Shown: positions 1-9,179, counted from the first letter of the stretch. The stretch: DNA of 64,000 nucleotides from Sphingobium arseniciresistens (GCA_029167225.1 JARFNK010000005.1:62001-126000), one strand, 5' to 3'. A program made the numbers and translations. Notes: generated from the sequence alone by a model not told the origin.

Positions 1-1650
1 CTGGCGTCGACACAGGCGCGCGCGATCGCGACCGACGCGCAGGGCTTCAGCTATGTGGTAGGCACGACCGCCGGCGACCTGGGCAGCAACCTGTCGGACG
101 GGATGGACGACCTGTTCCTCACGAAGGTCGACAGCGAAGGCAAGGTCGTCTGGCAGCGTAGCCTGGGCGCCAGCGGCAAGGCCGAGGGCGCGGCCATCAG
201 CATCGCCGCCAATGGCGACATCGTCGTCGCCGGTACGGTGGATGGCGCGTTCAACGGCACCACCAGTTCCGACACCGACATGATGGTCGCACGGTTCAAG
301 GCCAATGGCGACGAGGTCTTCGCAAAGTCCATCCGCCAGACCGGCAATGAGACCGCCAGCGCCGTGACCGTGGGCGATGACGGCAGCATCTATGTCGGCG
401 GACGCTCTTCTTCCGGCAGCGGCGACGCCTTCGTCGTCAAGCTGAGCGCCACCGGCAGCGTCCAGCAGCGCCGGTCCATCGACAGCGGCGCCAATGATCA
501 GGTGACGGCGCTGGCGATCGACGGTTCGGGCGAATTGCTCGCGCTGACCAAGGAAAATGGCGTCGCGACCCTGCATCGCATCGATTCGACCTCGCTCTCG
601 ACCGACCTTGGCTCGATCAGCCTGGGTGCCGCAGACGCACGCGCCATCGCGGTATCGGACAGCGGCGAAATCGCGATTGCCGGCGCGACGGCAGCGGCGC
701 TGAGCGGTACGCAGGTCAATGGACTCACCGGCGGGCGCGACGCCTTCGTCACCCGCATCGACGCAGCGCTGTCTTCCGCCAGCACGACCTATATCGGTTC
801 TGCTGGAGACGACCAGATCGACAGCGTCACCTTCATGGACGGCGACATCTATGTCGGCGGCCGCACATCGGGCGTCGTCGGTGACAAGAAGGCCGGCAAG
901 GTCGACGGCTTCATCGGCCATGTCGACAGCGCCAGCGGGGCGGTGGAGAGCATCTCGCAATTCGGCCTCGCGACGCGCACGACCGAGCCGGTCAAGGTCT
1001 CGGCAGCGACCGGCGGCGGCAGTGTGCTCGGCGCGCTCGGCCTCAGCCGCGGTACGCTCAACCAGACGGTCGCGACATCCATCAGCGCCCAGACCAGCCT
1101 GCGCGAGGGCGACAAGTTCAGCCTGAGCGTGAACGGCGGATCGACGCGCACGATCACCATCGCCAAGGACGAGACGATGACGTCGCTCGCCGACAAGATC
1201 CGCAGGATCGCGGGCACGGCAGCCACCATCAGCACGCCCAAGGTGAACGGCGCGACCAGCCTGCGGATCAACATCAAGGCCGGCTCCACGCTGGAATTGC
1301 TCGCTGGCCCCGGCAATGCCGATGCTTTGCCCAAGCTGGGCCTGGAACCGATCCGCCTTTCCGCTCCCGCCCCCGTCCCGGACGATGCGCCGAAGGTCCG
1401 GCCCGGTGGCACGTTCAGCCTCCAGCTCAACAAGGGTCTGGACATCAGCGATGCGAAGACGGCGGCGGCCACGCTCAAGACCATCACGTCCGCCATTTCG
1501 ATGACGCAGACGGCCTATCGCTCGCTTTACTGGGATGCCTCGAAAGCACAGGCCGTCGATGGCGCATATTCCGGTGGCGGATCAGCCTATCAGCAAGCCC
1601 AGCTCGCCAACTACCAGGCAGCGCTCACCCGGCTGAGCAGTGGCTCTTAA
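1..1650 (+). CDS. FlaEY-like flagellar beta-propeller protein (5' partial)
   Basis: The reading frame is open from the first base, so the true start lies upstream. The N-terminal ~330 residues are repeats of the form G-D-A-F-V-x-K/R-x-D/S with recurring IYVGG and AIAGA strands, typical of SBBP-type beta-propellers. The C-terminal ~200 residues (FSLSVNGG, SLADKI, LRINIKAG) resemble flagellin or hook-protein domains. Proteins of this build lie in flagellar clusters of Caulobacter and sphingomonads as 'regulatory protein FlaEY'. It ends 12 bp before flgB, so co-transcription is likely. The biochemical role is uncertain: secreted structural or regulatory protein of the flagellum. Family call is inference from repeats plus context. 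Confidence 0.7.
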   Translation: MASTQARAIATDAQGFSYVVGTTAGDLGSNLSDGMDDLFLTKVDSEGKVVWQRSLGASGKAEGAAISIAANGDIVVAGTVDGAFNGTTSSDTDMMVARFKANGDEVFAKSIRQTGNETASAVTVGDDGSIYVGGRSSSGSGDAFVVKLSATGSVQQRRSIDSGANDQVTALAIDGSGELLALTKENGVATLHRIDSTSLSTDLGSISLGAADARAIAVSDSGEIAIAGATAAALSGTQVNGLTGGRDAFVTRIDAALSSASTTYIGSAGDDQIDSVTFMDGDIYVGGRTSGVVGDKKAGKVDGFIGHVDSASGAVESISQFGLATRTTEPVKVSAATGGGSVLGALGLSRGTLNQTVATSISAQTSLREGDKFSLSVNGGSTRTITIAKDETMTSLADKIRRIAGTAATISTPKVNGATSLRINIKAGSTLELLAGPGNADALPKLGLEPIRLSAPAPVPDDAPKVRPGGTFSLQLNKGLDISDAKTAAATLKTITSAISMTQTAYRSLYWDASKAQAVDGAYSGGGSAYQQAQLANYQAALTRLSSGS

Positions 1651-1662
1651 GGAACGCATATC

Positions 1663-2088
1663 ATGCCAACAGCACCGTCCCTGATGACCGGCATCGGCCA
1701 GTCGATGAAGCATCTGGCCGAGCGCCAGCGCGTCATCGCCGAGAATATCGCCAACAACGAAACCCCCGGTTTCAAGGCGAAGACCGTCGAAAAGCCGGAC
1801 TTTTCCGCGCTCGTCAACCAATATGGCGGCAGCCATGGCGTGCCGCGCATCGCCCGGCCCAGCATCACCCTGTCCAGCGGCATGACCGCGCTTGGCGCCC
1901 GGCCGCCGCGCGCGGGCAGCCACATCATCCTGGACAGCAATACCACGGAGACCAAGCCAGACGGCAACAATGTGACGCTGGAAGACCAGCTGCTCACCAT
2001 GGGCGAGGTCCAGGCCAACTTCGCGGCGATGACCAACCTCTACCGCAAGCAGCAGGGCCTAATGAAGACGGCGATCGGGCGCAACTGA
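1663..2088 (+). CDS. flgB: Flagellar basal-body rod protein FlgB
   Basis: A 141-residue protein of usual FlgB length. The N-terminus (QSMKHLAERQRVIAENIANN, then ETPGFKAK) is the rod-protein signature, in which N- and C-terminal helices form the coiled-coil of the rod. The C-terminal helix LLTMGEVQANFAAMTNLYRK is also typical. FlgB forms the proximal rod in the periplasm and is exported by the flagellar type III system. It starts 12 bp after the propeller gene. No further flagellar genes follow; a dyad (2140-2183) and an unrelated gene come next, so this looks like the 3' end of the flagellar unit. Confidence 0.93.
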   Translation: MPTAPSLMTGIGQSMKHLAERQRVIAENIANNETPGFKAKTVEKPDFSALVNQYGGSHGVPRIARPSITLSSGMTALGARPPRAGSHIILDSNTTETKPDGNNVTLEDQLLTMGEVQANFAAMTNLYRKQQGLMKTAIGRN

Positions 2089-2139
2089 CGAGGCGCCCGG
2101 CGCGGCATCGCCTTGTCATGACAGGGTAATCGCCACGGA

Positions 2140-2183
2140 GCATTTTCAAGTTGACCGTTTACGGTCAACGGCCTGGAAAATGC
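2140..2183. repeat. Nested inverted repeat after flgB
   Basis: Outer arms GCATTTTC (2140-2147) and GAAAATGC (2176-2183) enclose an inner perfect dyad GTTGACCG-TTTA-CGGTCAAC (2150-2169). There is no T-run after it. It could be a transcript-end hairpin for flgB or a protein-binding dyad. The structure is certain; the role is not. Confidence 0.6.
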
Positions 2184-2198
2184 GGTATCGAAAGACGA

Positions 2199-2227
2199 GA
2201 GTGTTTTCACTCCATGGGAAAACGCTC
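2199..2227. repeat. Short hairpin GAGTGTTTTC/GAAAACGCTC
   Basis: Arms 2199-2208 and 2218-2227 pair over 10 bp with one G-T wobble, followed by TAG. The GAAAACGCTCTAG end matches the start of a dispersed alphaproteobacterial intergenic repeat (compare AGAGCGTTTT at 38337), so this may be a minimal remnant of it. It lies just upstream of the PLP-enzyme gene. Confidence 0.45.
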
Positions 2228-2281
2228 TAGCTTCTCCTCATGCACCGCCAGCAGGCGGCACAAGATGATGAGGATGAGGAC

Positions 2282-3598
2282 ATGACCGGCGAAACCGAAG
2301 CCGAACTGACAGGCGCGAGCCCGCGCCGGCGCCCGCGCGCCAGCATCAAGCAAATCGACGGGCGGCGGCTGAAGCCCGCCACGCTGATGATGGGCCATGG
2401 CTATGACCCGGCCCTGTCGGAAGGCGCGCTCAAGCCGCCCATCTTCCTCACCTCCACCTTCGCCTTCGAGAGCGCGGCGGCGGGCAAGCGGCATTTCGAA
2501 GGGGTAACGGGCATCCGCCCGGGCGGGTCGGAAGGCCTCGTCTATTCCCGTTTCAACGGCCCCAACCAGGAAATCGCCGAGGATCGGCTGGCGCTGTGGG
2601 AAGATGCCGAAGACGCGCTGATTTTTTCCAGCGGCATGTCGGCGATCGCCACCACATTGCTGGCGCTCGTGCGGCCGGGCGACGTGATCGTGCATTCCGC
2701 GCCGCTCTATGCCGCGACGGAATCGCTGATCGGGCGCATCCTCGGCAGCTTCGGCGTGCGCTGGCTCGATTTCCCTGCCGGCGCCACGGAAGAGGAGATC
2801 GGCGCCGTGCTGGAACAGGCCAAGGCGCTTGGCCCCGTCGCGCTCATCTATCTGGAAAGCCCCGCCAACCCGACCAATGTGCTGGTGGATATCGACGCGG
2901 TAGTCGCGCGGCGCGACTTTCTGTTTGGCGATGATGGGAAGCGCCCGCCCATCGCGATCGACAACACCTTCCTCGGCCCACTTTGGCTGAAACCGCTGGA
3001 CCACGGCGCCGATCTCGTCATCTACAGCCTCACCAAATATGCCGGCGGGCACAGCGATCTGGTGGCGGGCGGGGTGCTGGGCTCCAACGCGCTGATCAAC
3101 ACCATCCGCATGATGCGCAATACCATCGGCACCATCCTCGATCCGCACAGCGCATGGATGCTACTGCGCAGCCTGGAAACGCTGGAACTGCGCATGACCC
3201 GCGCGGGAGAGAATGCGGCGAAGGTCTGCTCATGGCTGCGCGATCAGCCGCAGGTGGAGCGCATCGTCTATCTGGGCTTTCCGGAAAGCGCGCGGCAGCA
3301 GGATATCTATGCGCGCCATTGCAGCGGGGCCGGCTCCACTTTCTCGCTCTACCTGAAAGGCGGCGAGGCGGAGAGTTTCGCCTTTCTCGACGCGCTCAAG
3401 ATCGCCAAGCTCGCGGTCAGCCTGGGCGGCACCGAAACGCTCGCCAGCCATCCCGCCGCGATGACCCACCTGTCCGTCCCGGCCGAGCGCAAGAAGGCGC
3501 TGGATATCGGCGACAACATGGTGCGCATCTCCATCGGCTGCGAAGACCCCGACGATCTGATCGCCGATTTCGAGCAGGCGCTGGCGGCCATCGGATGA
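2282..3598 (+). CDS. Cystathionine gamma-synthase family PLP enzyme
   Basis: A fold-type I PLP enzyme of the Cys/Met metabolism family, 438 aa from the chosen start. The motif YSLTKYAGGHSD near residue 250 carries the PLP lysine. YSRFNGPNQE and the phosphate-binding FSSGMSAI are also present. The family does gamma-replacement or gamma-elimination on homoserine esters, cystathionine or methionine; the exact substrate cannot be read here. An in-frame ATG at 2240 exists, but 2282 has a strong GAGGATGAGG Shine-Dalgarno immediately upstream. The stop overlaps the next start (ATGA), so it is an operon with the dehydrogenase at 3595. Confidence 0.88.
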   Translation: MTGETEAELTGASPRRRPRASIKQIDGRRLKPATLMMGHGYDPALSEGALKPPIFLTSTFAFESAAAGKRHFEGVTGIRPGGSEGLVYSRFNGPNQEIAEDRLALWEDAEDALIFSSGMSAIATTLLALVRPGDVIVHSAPLYAATESLIGRILGSFGVRWLDFPAGATEEEIGAVLEQAKALGPVALIYLESPANPTNVLVDIDAVVARRDFLFGDDGKRPPIAIDNTFLGPLWLKPLDHGADLVIYSLTKYAGGHSDLVAGGVLGSNALINTIRMMRNTIGTILDPHSAWMLLRSLETLELRMTRAGENAAKVCSWLRDQPQVERIVYLGFPESARQQDIYARHCSGAGSTFSLYLKGGEAESFAFLDALKIAKLAVSLGGTETLASHPAAMTHLSVPAERKKALDIGDNMVRISIGCEDPDDLIADFEQALAAIG

Positions 3599-4527
3599 GC
3601 GACACGCTCCCGGTCGTCCTGATCGCACAGCCGCATCTCGCGCCGCTGCTGGCGATGCTGACGCCGCATTATGCCTGCTACCCGCTATGGGAGGAGGATG
3701 GCCGGGCGCGGCTGAACGAGGCGCGGGCGATCGTGACAGCCGGCGAGTTCGTTCTCGACCCCGCGCTGCTTGACCGGATGCCGGAGCTAAGCCTGATCGC
3801 CTGCTTCACCGTGGGCTATGACGGCGTCGACCTTGAATGGGCGGGGGCGCATGAGGTTGCCGTCACCCATGGCCGCGACGCCAATGCGGAGGATGTCGCC
3901 GACCATGCCATCGGCCTGATCATCGCCCATCATCGGCGGATCGTGGAGGGCGACAGGCTGCTGAGGGCCGGGCAATGGCACGCGGGCAGCAAGATGATCA
4001 CCCGCTCATTGGGCGGCATGGCCATCGGCATCGTCGGCATGGGCGGCATCGGCCAAGGCATCGCTCGCCGCGCGGAGGCTATGCGTATGCAGCCGCTCTG
4101 GTGGGGGCCGCGCGACAAGCCCACGCTGCGCTGGCCCCGCGCCGACAGCCTGGTCGCGCTCGCCGAGCGCAGTGACGTCATGGTGGTCGCGGCGCGGGCG
4201 GACGAGAGCAATCGCGGGCTGATCTCCGCCACCGTCATCGACGCGCTGGGGCCGAGGGGACTGCTCGTCAATGTCGCGCGTGGGCAGCTGCTGGACGAAG
4301 ATGCACTGATCGCTGCCCTCAGGGATGGGCGCCTTGGCGGCGCTGCGCTGGACGTGTTCTCGCAGGAACCGACCGATCCCGAACGCTGGGCCGATGTGCC
4401 GCACACCGTCCTTACCCCGCATACCGGCGGCGCGACGGATCAGGCGGTCGCCCGGATGACGCAGATGCTGCTCGCCAATCTCGCCGCACATTTCGCCGGA
4501 GAGCCGCTGCCGACGCCCGTGCCGTAG
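3595..4527 (+). CDS. D-isomer-specific 2-hydroxyacid dehydrogenase
   Basis: 310 aa. The Rossmann motif GIVGMGGIGQGIARRAEAM lies near residue 150. The catalytic set of the family is visible: Arg in NVARGQLLDEDAL, Glu in FSQEPTDPERW and His in LTPHTGGAT. The enzyme would reduce a 2-keto acid (glyoxylate or hydroxypyruvate class) with NAD(P)H in the cytoplasm. The ATG overlaps the stop of the upstream PLP enzyme, suggesting translational coupling. The 3' end is 6 bp from the convergent HAD gene. Substrate is not determinable from sequence. Confidence 0.9.
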   Translation: MSDTLPVVLIAQPHLAPLLAMLTPHYACYPLWEEDGRARLNEARAIVTAGEFVLDPALLDRMPELSLIACFTVGYDGVDLEWAGAHEVAVTHGRDANAEDVADHAIGLIIAHHRRIVEGDRLLRAGQWHAGSKMITRSLGGMAIGIVGMGGIGQGIARRAEAMRMQPLWWGPRDKPTLRWPRADSLVALAERSDVMVVAARADESNRGLISATVIDALGPRGLLVNVARGQLLDEDALIAALRDGRLGGAALDVFSQEPTDPERWADVPHTVLTPHTGGATDQAVARMTQMLLANLAAHFAGEPLPTPVP

Positions 4528-4533
4528 GCCGGA

Positions 4534-5280
4534 TCAGTTCCAGTCGAAGCGCGGCCAGCGCCGTTCGCTCGCCATGCGGGCGAGCGGCGGATGCGGATTG
4601 GTGGCGAAGGGTTCGTCGGCAAATTCCAGCATCGGCGCGTCAGACACATGGTCGGAATAGGCGCGGATATGGGCGTCCCCGCGCGCGATCCCCTGCCCGC
4701 GCATCCACGCCTGGATCATCCGCAGCTTGCCGGTGTCGTAGCAATTCTCGCCGGCGATCTTCGCGCGGACATAGGGCAGGCCCTGGGTGAGGTGATCCGT
4801 CGCGATCACCGCGTCGAAGCCCAGCCGCCGCGCGATCGCCTCCACATAGAGCCGGTAGGATGCGGTGGCGAGGACAAGCGTGTAGCCCTCCGCCCGGTCT
4901 GCCGCGACCCGCGCCAGGGCGCCGGCGCGGACATTGTGCTGCATGACCGCATCGGCATAGCTTTCCAGATGCGGCGCCAGCTTCGCCATGCTGACCTTGT
5001 GCCCGATCATCAGCGACTGGTTGAGTTCCTTCAGGCGCTTTCGACTGATCAGCTTGATGACATAAGCCAGCATCGCCAGCACGACCAGCGGCGCCAGCAC
5101 CAGCCGCCAGGGCGCCATCGCCCGCGCGACATGCAGCAGGAACGGGGTGTAGGTGCCCCGCACCGTGATCGTGCGATCCATGTCGTAGATGGCGAGGCGG
5201 ACAGGCTCCGCGCCGGAAGCCGTTTCATCCATATCTGTCGTGCCGCTCATGCCGGTTTCGAAACTTTTACGCTCGCTCAT
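4534..5280 (-). CDS. HAD-family hydrolase, subfamily IB
   Basis: 248 aa. The HAD motif I is YDMDRTITVRGTYTPF (the two Asp of DxD), motif II is ATASYRLYVEAIARRLGFD, motif III lysine is in GENCYDTGKL, and motif IV is YSDHVSDAPML. This is the SerB-like IB subfamily, which dephosphorylates small metabolites or phospholipid-derived phosphates. A hydrophobic stretch (LVLAPLVVLAMLAYVI, near residues 85-105) within the cap suggests membrane association, common in IB members acting on lipids. It is divergent from the Mla operon with a 69 bp gap; shared function with Mla is speculation. Confidence 0.88.
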   Translation of the reverse strand: MSERKSFETGMSGTTDMDETASGAEPVRLAIYDMDRTITVRGTYTPFLLHVARAMAPWRLVLAPLVVLAMLAYVIKLISRKRLKELNQSLMIGHKVSMAKLAPHLESYADAVMQHNVRAGALARVAADRAEGYTLVLATASYRLYVEAIARRLGFDAVIATDHLTQGLPYVRAKIAGENCYDTGKLRMIQAWMRGQGIARGDAHIRAYSDHVSDAPMLEFADEPFATNPHPPLARMASERRWPRFDWN

Positions 5281-5349
5281 CGTTCTGTCTTGCGGATGGG
5301 CCGTTTCGGCTTGCCGTGCAACCGTTTATGGATCACTTATTCCTCCCTC

Positions 5350-6462
5350 ATGAACCGGCCAGCCGATATTACCCACACGCCGAGCGAAGACGGCGGCGCG
5401 ATTGTGCGCCTTGCCGGCAATCTTACGCTCATTTGCCTGGGCGATCTGCCCGCGCGGCTTGACGCCATCGACGGAGAGGTGGCCGGTGTCGATCTTTCGG
5501 ATGTCGATCATATCGACACGGTGGGGGCGTGGCTCGTCCACCGATTCGCCAATCGCCATGGCGCGGCCGTATCCGGGGCGAGTTGCGACGCGGAGCGGCT
5601 GATCGCCGCGGTGGGCCAGGCCGATGGCCCGGTAGCCATCCGGCCCGATCGCATGAACCCGCTCAAGCGCGTGCTCGGCGAAATCGGCGCGGCAACGGTC
5701 ATTTCCGGTCAGACGCTGCTCGGGCTGCTCGGCTTCTTCGGCGGCACGCTGGTCGCAACCTGGACGCTGATCCGCCATCCCAGCCGCTTTCGCGTCAACG
5801 CCGTCATCCAGCGGTTCGAGGTGGTGGGTGTTTCCGCGCTCGCCATCATCGGGCTCATGAGCTTCCTGATCGGCATCGTCATCGCGCAGCAGGGTTCCGT
5901 CCAGCTGCGCCAGTTCGGCATGGAGATGCTGACGATCAACCTCGTCGGCCGCCTTACCTTTCGCGAGCTGGGCGTGCTGATGACCGCGATCATGGTCGCG
6001 GGTCGATCCGGCTCCGCCTTCGCGGCGCAGCTCGGCACGATGAAGCTCACCGAAGAGATCGACGCCATGCGCACCATCGGCGTGTCGCCCATGGAAGCGC
6101 TGGTGCTGCCCCGCGTGCTCGCCAGCGTTGTCATGATGCCGCTGCTCGGCTTCTATTCCTCGGTCATCGCAGTCATCGGCGGCGGCTTCCTCTGCGCCGT
6201 GGCGCTGGAGATCCCGCCAGTCACCTTCGTCCAGCGGCTGCGCGAAGTCGTGCCGATCACCGACCTGTGGGTCGGCCTGCTCAAGGCGCCGGTCTTCGGC
6301 CTCATCATCGGCATATCCGGCTGCTATCAGGGCATGCAGGTGAAGGCCAATGCCGAGGAAGTCGGCCTGCGCACCACATCGGCTGTCGTGCAGGCGATCT
6401 TCCTCGTCATCGTGCTCGACGCCTTTTTCGCGGTCCTCTTCACATGGATAGGCTGGAATTGA
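5350..6462 (+). CDS. mlaE: MlaE-family ABC permease with N-terminal STAS domain
   Basis: 370 aa. The first ~95 residues form a STAS-like domain (LTLICLGDLPARLDAI, VDLSDVDHIDTVGAWLV); the rest is the MlaE/PqiA permease core with several membrane segments and the conserved TFRELGVLMTAIMVAGRSGSAFAAQLGTMK coupling region. In E. coli the STAS protein (MlaB) is a separate gene, so here the regulatory partner is fused. It moves phospholipid or other lipid between inner and outer membrane with the ATPase and MCE protein downstream. ATG 5350 is the only sensible start before the STAS domain. It overlaps the ATPase gene by 19 bp. Confidence 0.92.
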   Translation: MNRPADITHTPSEDGGAIVRLAGNLTLICLGDLPARLDAIDGEVAGVDLSDVDHIDTVGAWLVHRFANRHGAAVSGASCDAERLIAAVGQADGPVAIRPDRMNPLKRVLGEIGAATVISGQTLLGLLGFFGGTLVATWTLIRHPSRFRVNAVIQRFEVVGVSALAIIGLMSFLIGIVIAQQGSVQLRQFGMEMLTINLVGRLTFRELGVLMTAIMVAGRSGSAFAAQLGTMKLTEEIDAMRTIGVSPMEALVLPRVLASVVMMPLLGFYSSVIAVIGGGFLCAVALEIPPVTFVQRLREVVPITDLWVGLLKAPVFGLIIGISGCYQGMQVKANAEEVGLRTTSAVVQAIFLVIVLDAFFAVLFTWIGWN

Positions 6463-7349
6463 GCGAGCAGGACCATATCAACGCCGAGGAAGCACGGGTG
6501 GACGAAGCGGTGGCGAATGCCGACGTCGCCATTTCCGTGCGCGGGCTGCAGAATGCCTTTGGCGAACAGGTCGTCCACGACAATCTGGATCTCGACGTGC
6601 GCAAGGGGGAGATCCTGGGCGTGGTCGGCGGATCGGGCACGGGCAAGTCCGTGCTGATGCGGTCGATCATCGGCCTGCAGACGCCGACGCAAGGCGAAAT
6701 CCACGTCTTTGGCGAATCGATGGTCGGCCGGCTGGACGACGAGGCGCTGGCCATCCGCAAGCGCTGGGGCGTGCTGTTCCAGGGCGGGGCGCTGTTCTCC
6801 ACCCTCACCGTCGCCGAGAATGTGGAAGTGCCGCTGCGCGAATATTATCCCAATATCGACGCACAGCTGCGGGACGAGATCGCCGCCTACAAGATCCAGA
6901 TGACCGGCCTGCCCGCCGATGCCGGCCCCAAATATCCCTCCGAGCTTTCGGGCGGCATGCGCAAGCGCGCCGGCCTCGCCCGCGCGCTTGCGATCGATCC
7001 CGACCTCCTGTTCCTCGACGAACCCACGGCGGGCCTGGACCCGATCGGCGCGGCGGCCTTCGACGAGCAGACGCGGCAATTGCAGCAGACGCTGGGGCTG
7101 ACCGTCTTCCTCATCACCCATGACCTCGACACGCTCTATTCGATCTGTGACAGGGTCGCGGTGCTGGCCGACAAGCGCGTGATCGCGGTGGGCACGATCG
7201 AGGAGCTGCTGGCGCTGGACCATCCGTGGATCCAGGAATATTTCAACGGCCCCCGCGGGCGGGCGGCAACGGCAGCACAGAAAAAGAACGCCGCACGCAA
7301 ATCCGACAAGAACGAACAGATGGACGGCAACGCGCCGGAAAGGCAGTAG
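6444..7349 (+). CDS. mlaF: MlaF-type ABC transporter ATP-binding protein
   Basis: 301 aa. Walker A GGSGTGKSVL, signature LSGGMRKRAGLARAL, Walker B LLFLDEPTAGLDP and switch His in FLITHDLDTLYSICD are all intact. It powers lipid transport with the MlaE permease. The start ATG lies inside the end of the permease gene. After the NBD there is a charged ~40-residue tail (PRGRAATAAQKKNAARKSDK) that E. coli MlaF lacks; it may contact MlaB/STAS or MCE subunits, which is a guess. Confidence 0.92.
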   Translation: MDRLELSEQDHINAEEARVDEAVANADVAISVRGLQNAFGEQVVHDNLDLDVRKGEILGVVGGSGTGKSVLMRSIIGLQTPTQGEIHVFGESMVGRLDDEALAIRKRWGVLFQGGALFSTLTVAENVEVPLREYYPNIDAQLRDEIAAYKIQMTGLPADAGPKYPSELSGGMRKRAGLARALAIDPDLLFLDEPTAGLDPIGAAAFDEQTRQLQQTLGLTVFLITHDLDTLYSICDRVAVLADKRVIAVGTIEELLALDHPWIQEYFNGPRGRAATAAQKKNAARKSDKNEQMDGNAPERQ

Positions 7350-7356
7350 GGAAGCG

Positions 7357-8319
7357 ATGGAGACACGATCCAACCATGTGCTGGTCGGCAGCGTCGTACT
7401 GATCCTGCTCGCCGCGGTGATGCTGGCAGCCTTCTGGTTCTCCCGCATTTCCGATGGGCAGGACAAGCTGTTCGACATCTATTTCAAGCAGTCGGTGAAC
7501 GGCCTCGCCAAGGGATCCAGCGTCAACTATTCGGGCGTGCCGATGGGCCAAGTGAAGACCATCGAGCTGTGGAAGCGCGACCCCAGCTTCGTGAAGGTCC
7601 GCATTGCCGTGAAGGACGGGACGCCCGTGCTGCAGGGCACCACCGCGACCATTTCCGGCGTGGGCTTTACCGGCGTGTCGGAAATCGTGCTGGACGGCGC
7701 GGTGAAGGGCGCCCCGCCGATCATCTGCCCGGAGATCAACACGCTCGCCTCCTGCCCAGACGGCGTTCCCGTGATCCCGACCAAGCCCGGCGCGCTGGGC
7801 GAGCTGCTCAACAATGCGCCGCAGCTGCTGGAGCGGCTGTCGACGCTGACAGAGCGGCTGACGGAATTGCTGAACGACAAGAACCAGCGTTCCTTCGCCG
7901 GCATCCTCACCAATATCGAGCGCGTTTCGGGCGCGCTGGCCGATCGCGGGCCGGAGATTGCGGCGACGCTGGCCGAAACCCGCATGGCCGTGCAGAAGGC
8001 CGGTATTGCCGCGGAACAGATTGGCAAGCTCGCCGGCACCACGAACACGCTGCTCGATGGCGAGGGCCGGCCGCTGATGTCTGACCTGCGCAAGTCGATC
8101 CAGTCGGCCAACCAGAGCATCGACACGCTGAACGCGACGATCGCCGATGCGCGGCCGGGCGTTCAGGCCTTCTCCAACCAGACCATGCCGGAAGTCGGCC
8201 AACTGGTCCGCGATTTGCGCGAAATGTCCCGGTCCATCCGCTCCGTCTCCGAAAAGCTGGACCAGCAGGGCGCCGGATCGCTGATCGGATCGCCCAAGCT
8301 GCCGGACTACAAGCCATGA
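7357..8319 (+). CDS. mlaD: MlaD/MCE-family lipid-binding protein
   Basis: 320 aa. One N-terminal membrane anchor (HVLVGSVVLILLAAVMLAAFWF) is followed by a single MCE domain (FDIYFKQSVNGLAKGSSVNYSGVPMGQVKTI) and a long helical C-terminal tail with repeated coiled-coil character up to the end. MCE proteins form hexameric periplasmic rings that carry lipids. The tail is longer than in E. coli MlaD (183 aa) and could extend a tunnel across the periplasm, as known for longer MCE members. Seven bp after mlaF; the stop overlaps the next start (ATGA). Confidence 0.92.
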   Translation: METRSNHVLVGSVVLILLAAVMLAAFWFSRISDGQDKLFDIYFKQSVNGLAKGSSVNYSGVPMGQVKTIELWKRDPSFVKVRIAVKDGTPVLQGTTATISGVGFTGVSEIVLDGAVKGAPPIICPEINTLASCPDGVPVIPTKPGALGELLNNAPQLLERLSTLTERLTELLNDKNQRSFAGILTNIERVSGALADRGPEIAATLAETRMAVQKAGIAAEQIGKLAGTTNTLLDGEGRPLMSDLRKSIQSANQSIDTLNATIADARPGVQAFSNQTMPEVGQLVRDLREMSRSIRSVSEKLDQQGAGSLIGSPKLPDYKP

Positions 8320-8972
8320 AGGAAGCCCGCTCCATGACCCCCGCCCCCTTCAAAAGCCCGCGCTTCGCCCATGCTCGCGCCGCCTTGCGCGCCTTGCCGC
8401 TGGCCGTCCTGATGGTTGCCGGCCTTTCGGGCTGCGTGTCCTTCGGGTCGAAGCCGCCCAAGAGCCTGCTGTCGCTGAGCGCCGACAACAAGGTCGCCGT
8501 GGGCGCCAGCCGGACTGCGGCCAAGGGCAAGAGCATCACGGTGGGCGATCCCGAAACACCCAAGAGTCTGGATACGGTGCGTATCCCCATCCAGGTGACG
8601 CCAACCTCCGTCGCCTATCTCACCGGCACGCAATGGGTCGACACCCCCCGTCACCTGTTCCGCAAGCTGTTGTCGGAAACGATCGCGGCGAGCGGCGACA
8701 TGATCGTGCTCGATCCGGGCCAATATTCGGCTGACCCGGGCCGTCGCCTGCTGGGCGAACTCGTCGATTTCGGCGTCGACGCAGGATCACGCACCGCCAT
8801 CGTCACCTATGACGCGACGCTCGCATCGGCCGATGGCAGCGCCATCACCCGCCGGCGCTTTTCCGCCAGCGTGCCTGTTGGTCAGATCGATGCTGCGACC
8901 GTGGGCGATCCGCTCAACCGTGCAGCAAACAAGGTAGCAGCAGATGTCGCCGCATGGGTCGCGCAGAACTGA
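8316..8972 (+). CDS. ABC-type transport auxiliary lipoprotein (PqiC/YrbC-like role)
   Basis: 218 aa. A signal peptide ends in the lipobox LSGC (near residue 38), so it is a lipoprotein. The body (SLSADNKVAVGASR, IQVTPTSVAYLTGTQWVDTPRHLFRKLL, VDFGVDAGSRTAIVTYDATL) matches the family of lipoprotein partners of MCE transporters, similar to PqiC. It takes the place of MlaC/MlaA in E. coli and would sit on the outer membrane as a docking factor. It is the last gene of the mla operon. An alternative start at 8334 is possible; 8316 is favoured by the ATGA overlap with mlaD. Confidence 0.85.
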   Translation: MKEARSMTPAPFKSPRFAHARAALRALPLAVLMVAGLSGCVSFGSKPPKSLLSLSADNKVAVGASRTAAKGKSITVGDPETPKSLDTVRIPIQVTPTSVAYLTGTQWVDTPRHLFRKLLSETIAASGDMIVLDPGQYSADPGRRLLGELVDFGVDAGSRTAIVTYDATLASADGSAITRRRFSASVPVGQIDAATVGDPLNRAANKVAADVAAWVAQN

Positions 8973-9114
8973 AATTCGCTCAGATTGACCGCCGAGGAAT
9001 TCGCATAAGGCGCGCTAAAGAGACGCCAAGACACAACTTCAAGTGATGTTTCTTGCGGTGCACCGTACGGAATTTTGCGTCGGAATCGCCCATTTTCCGG
9101 GGAAATGATAACGA

Positions 9115-9179
9115 TTGCAACCTTTGCAACCGGGGATCGGACTTTCGCACTTGCAGCATAGCAGCTTGCAACGCATATA
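9115..9179 (+). promoter_or_regulatory. Putative promoter with three TTGCAAC repeats
   Basis: TTGCAAC occurs at 9115-9121, 9124-9130 (9 bp apart) and 9166-9172. A -35-like TTGCAG (9151-9156) lies 17 bp from a weak -10 CATATA (9174-9179), or 19 bp from TATAGA (9176-9181). The set points into the terminator-bearing RNA at 9182. Spaced repeats suggest a bound regulator. The exact promoter is uncertain. Confidence 0.4.

Noticed and set aside
4591-5349. Long in-frame extension of the permease gene upstream
   Set aside because: It lies antisense to the HAD hydrolase gene and has no ribosome site; the ATG at 5350 begins just before the STAS domain.
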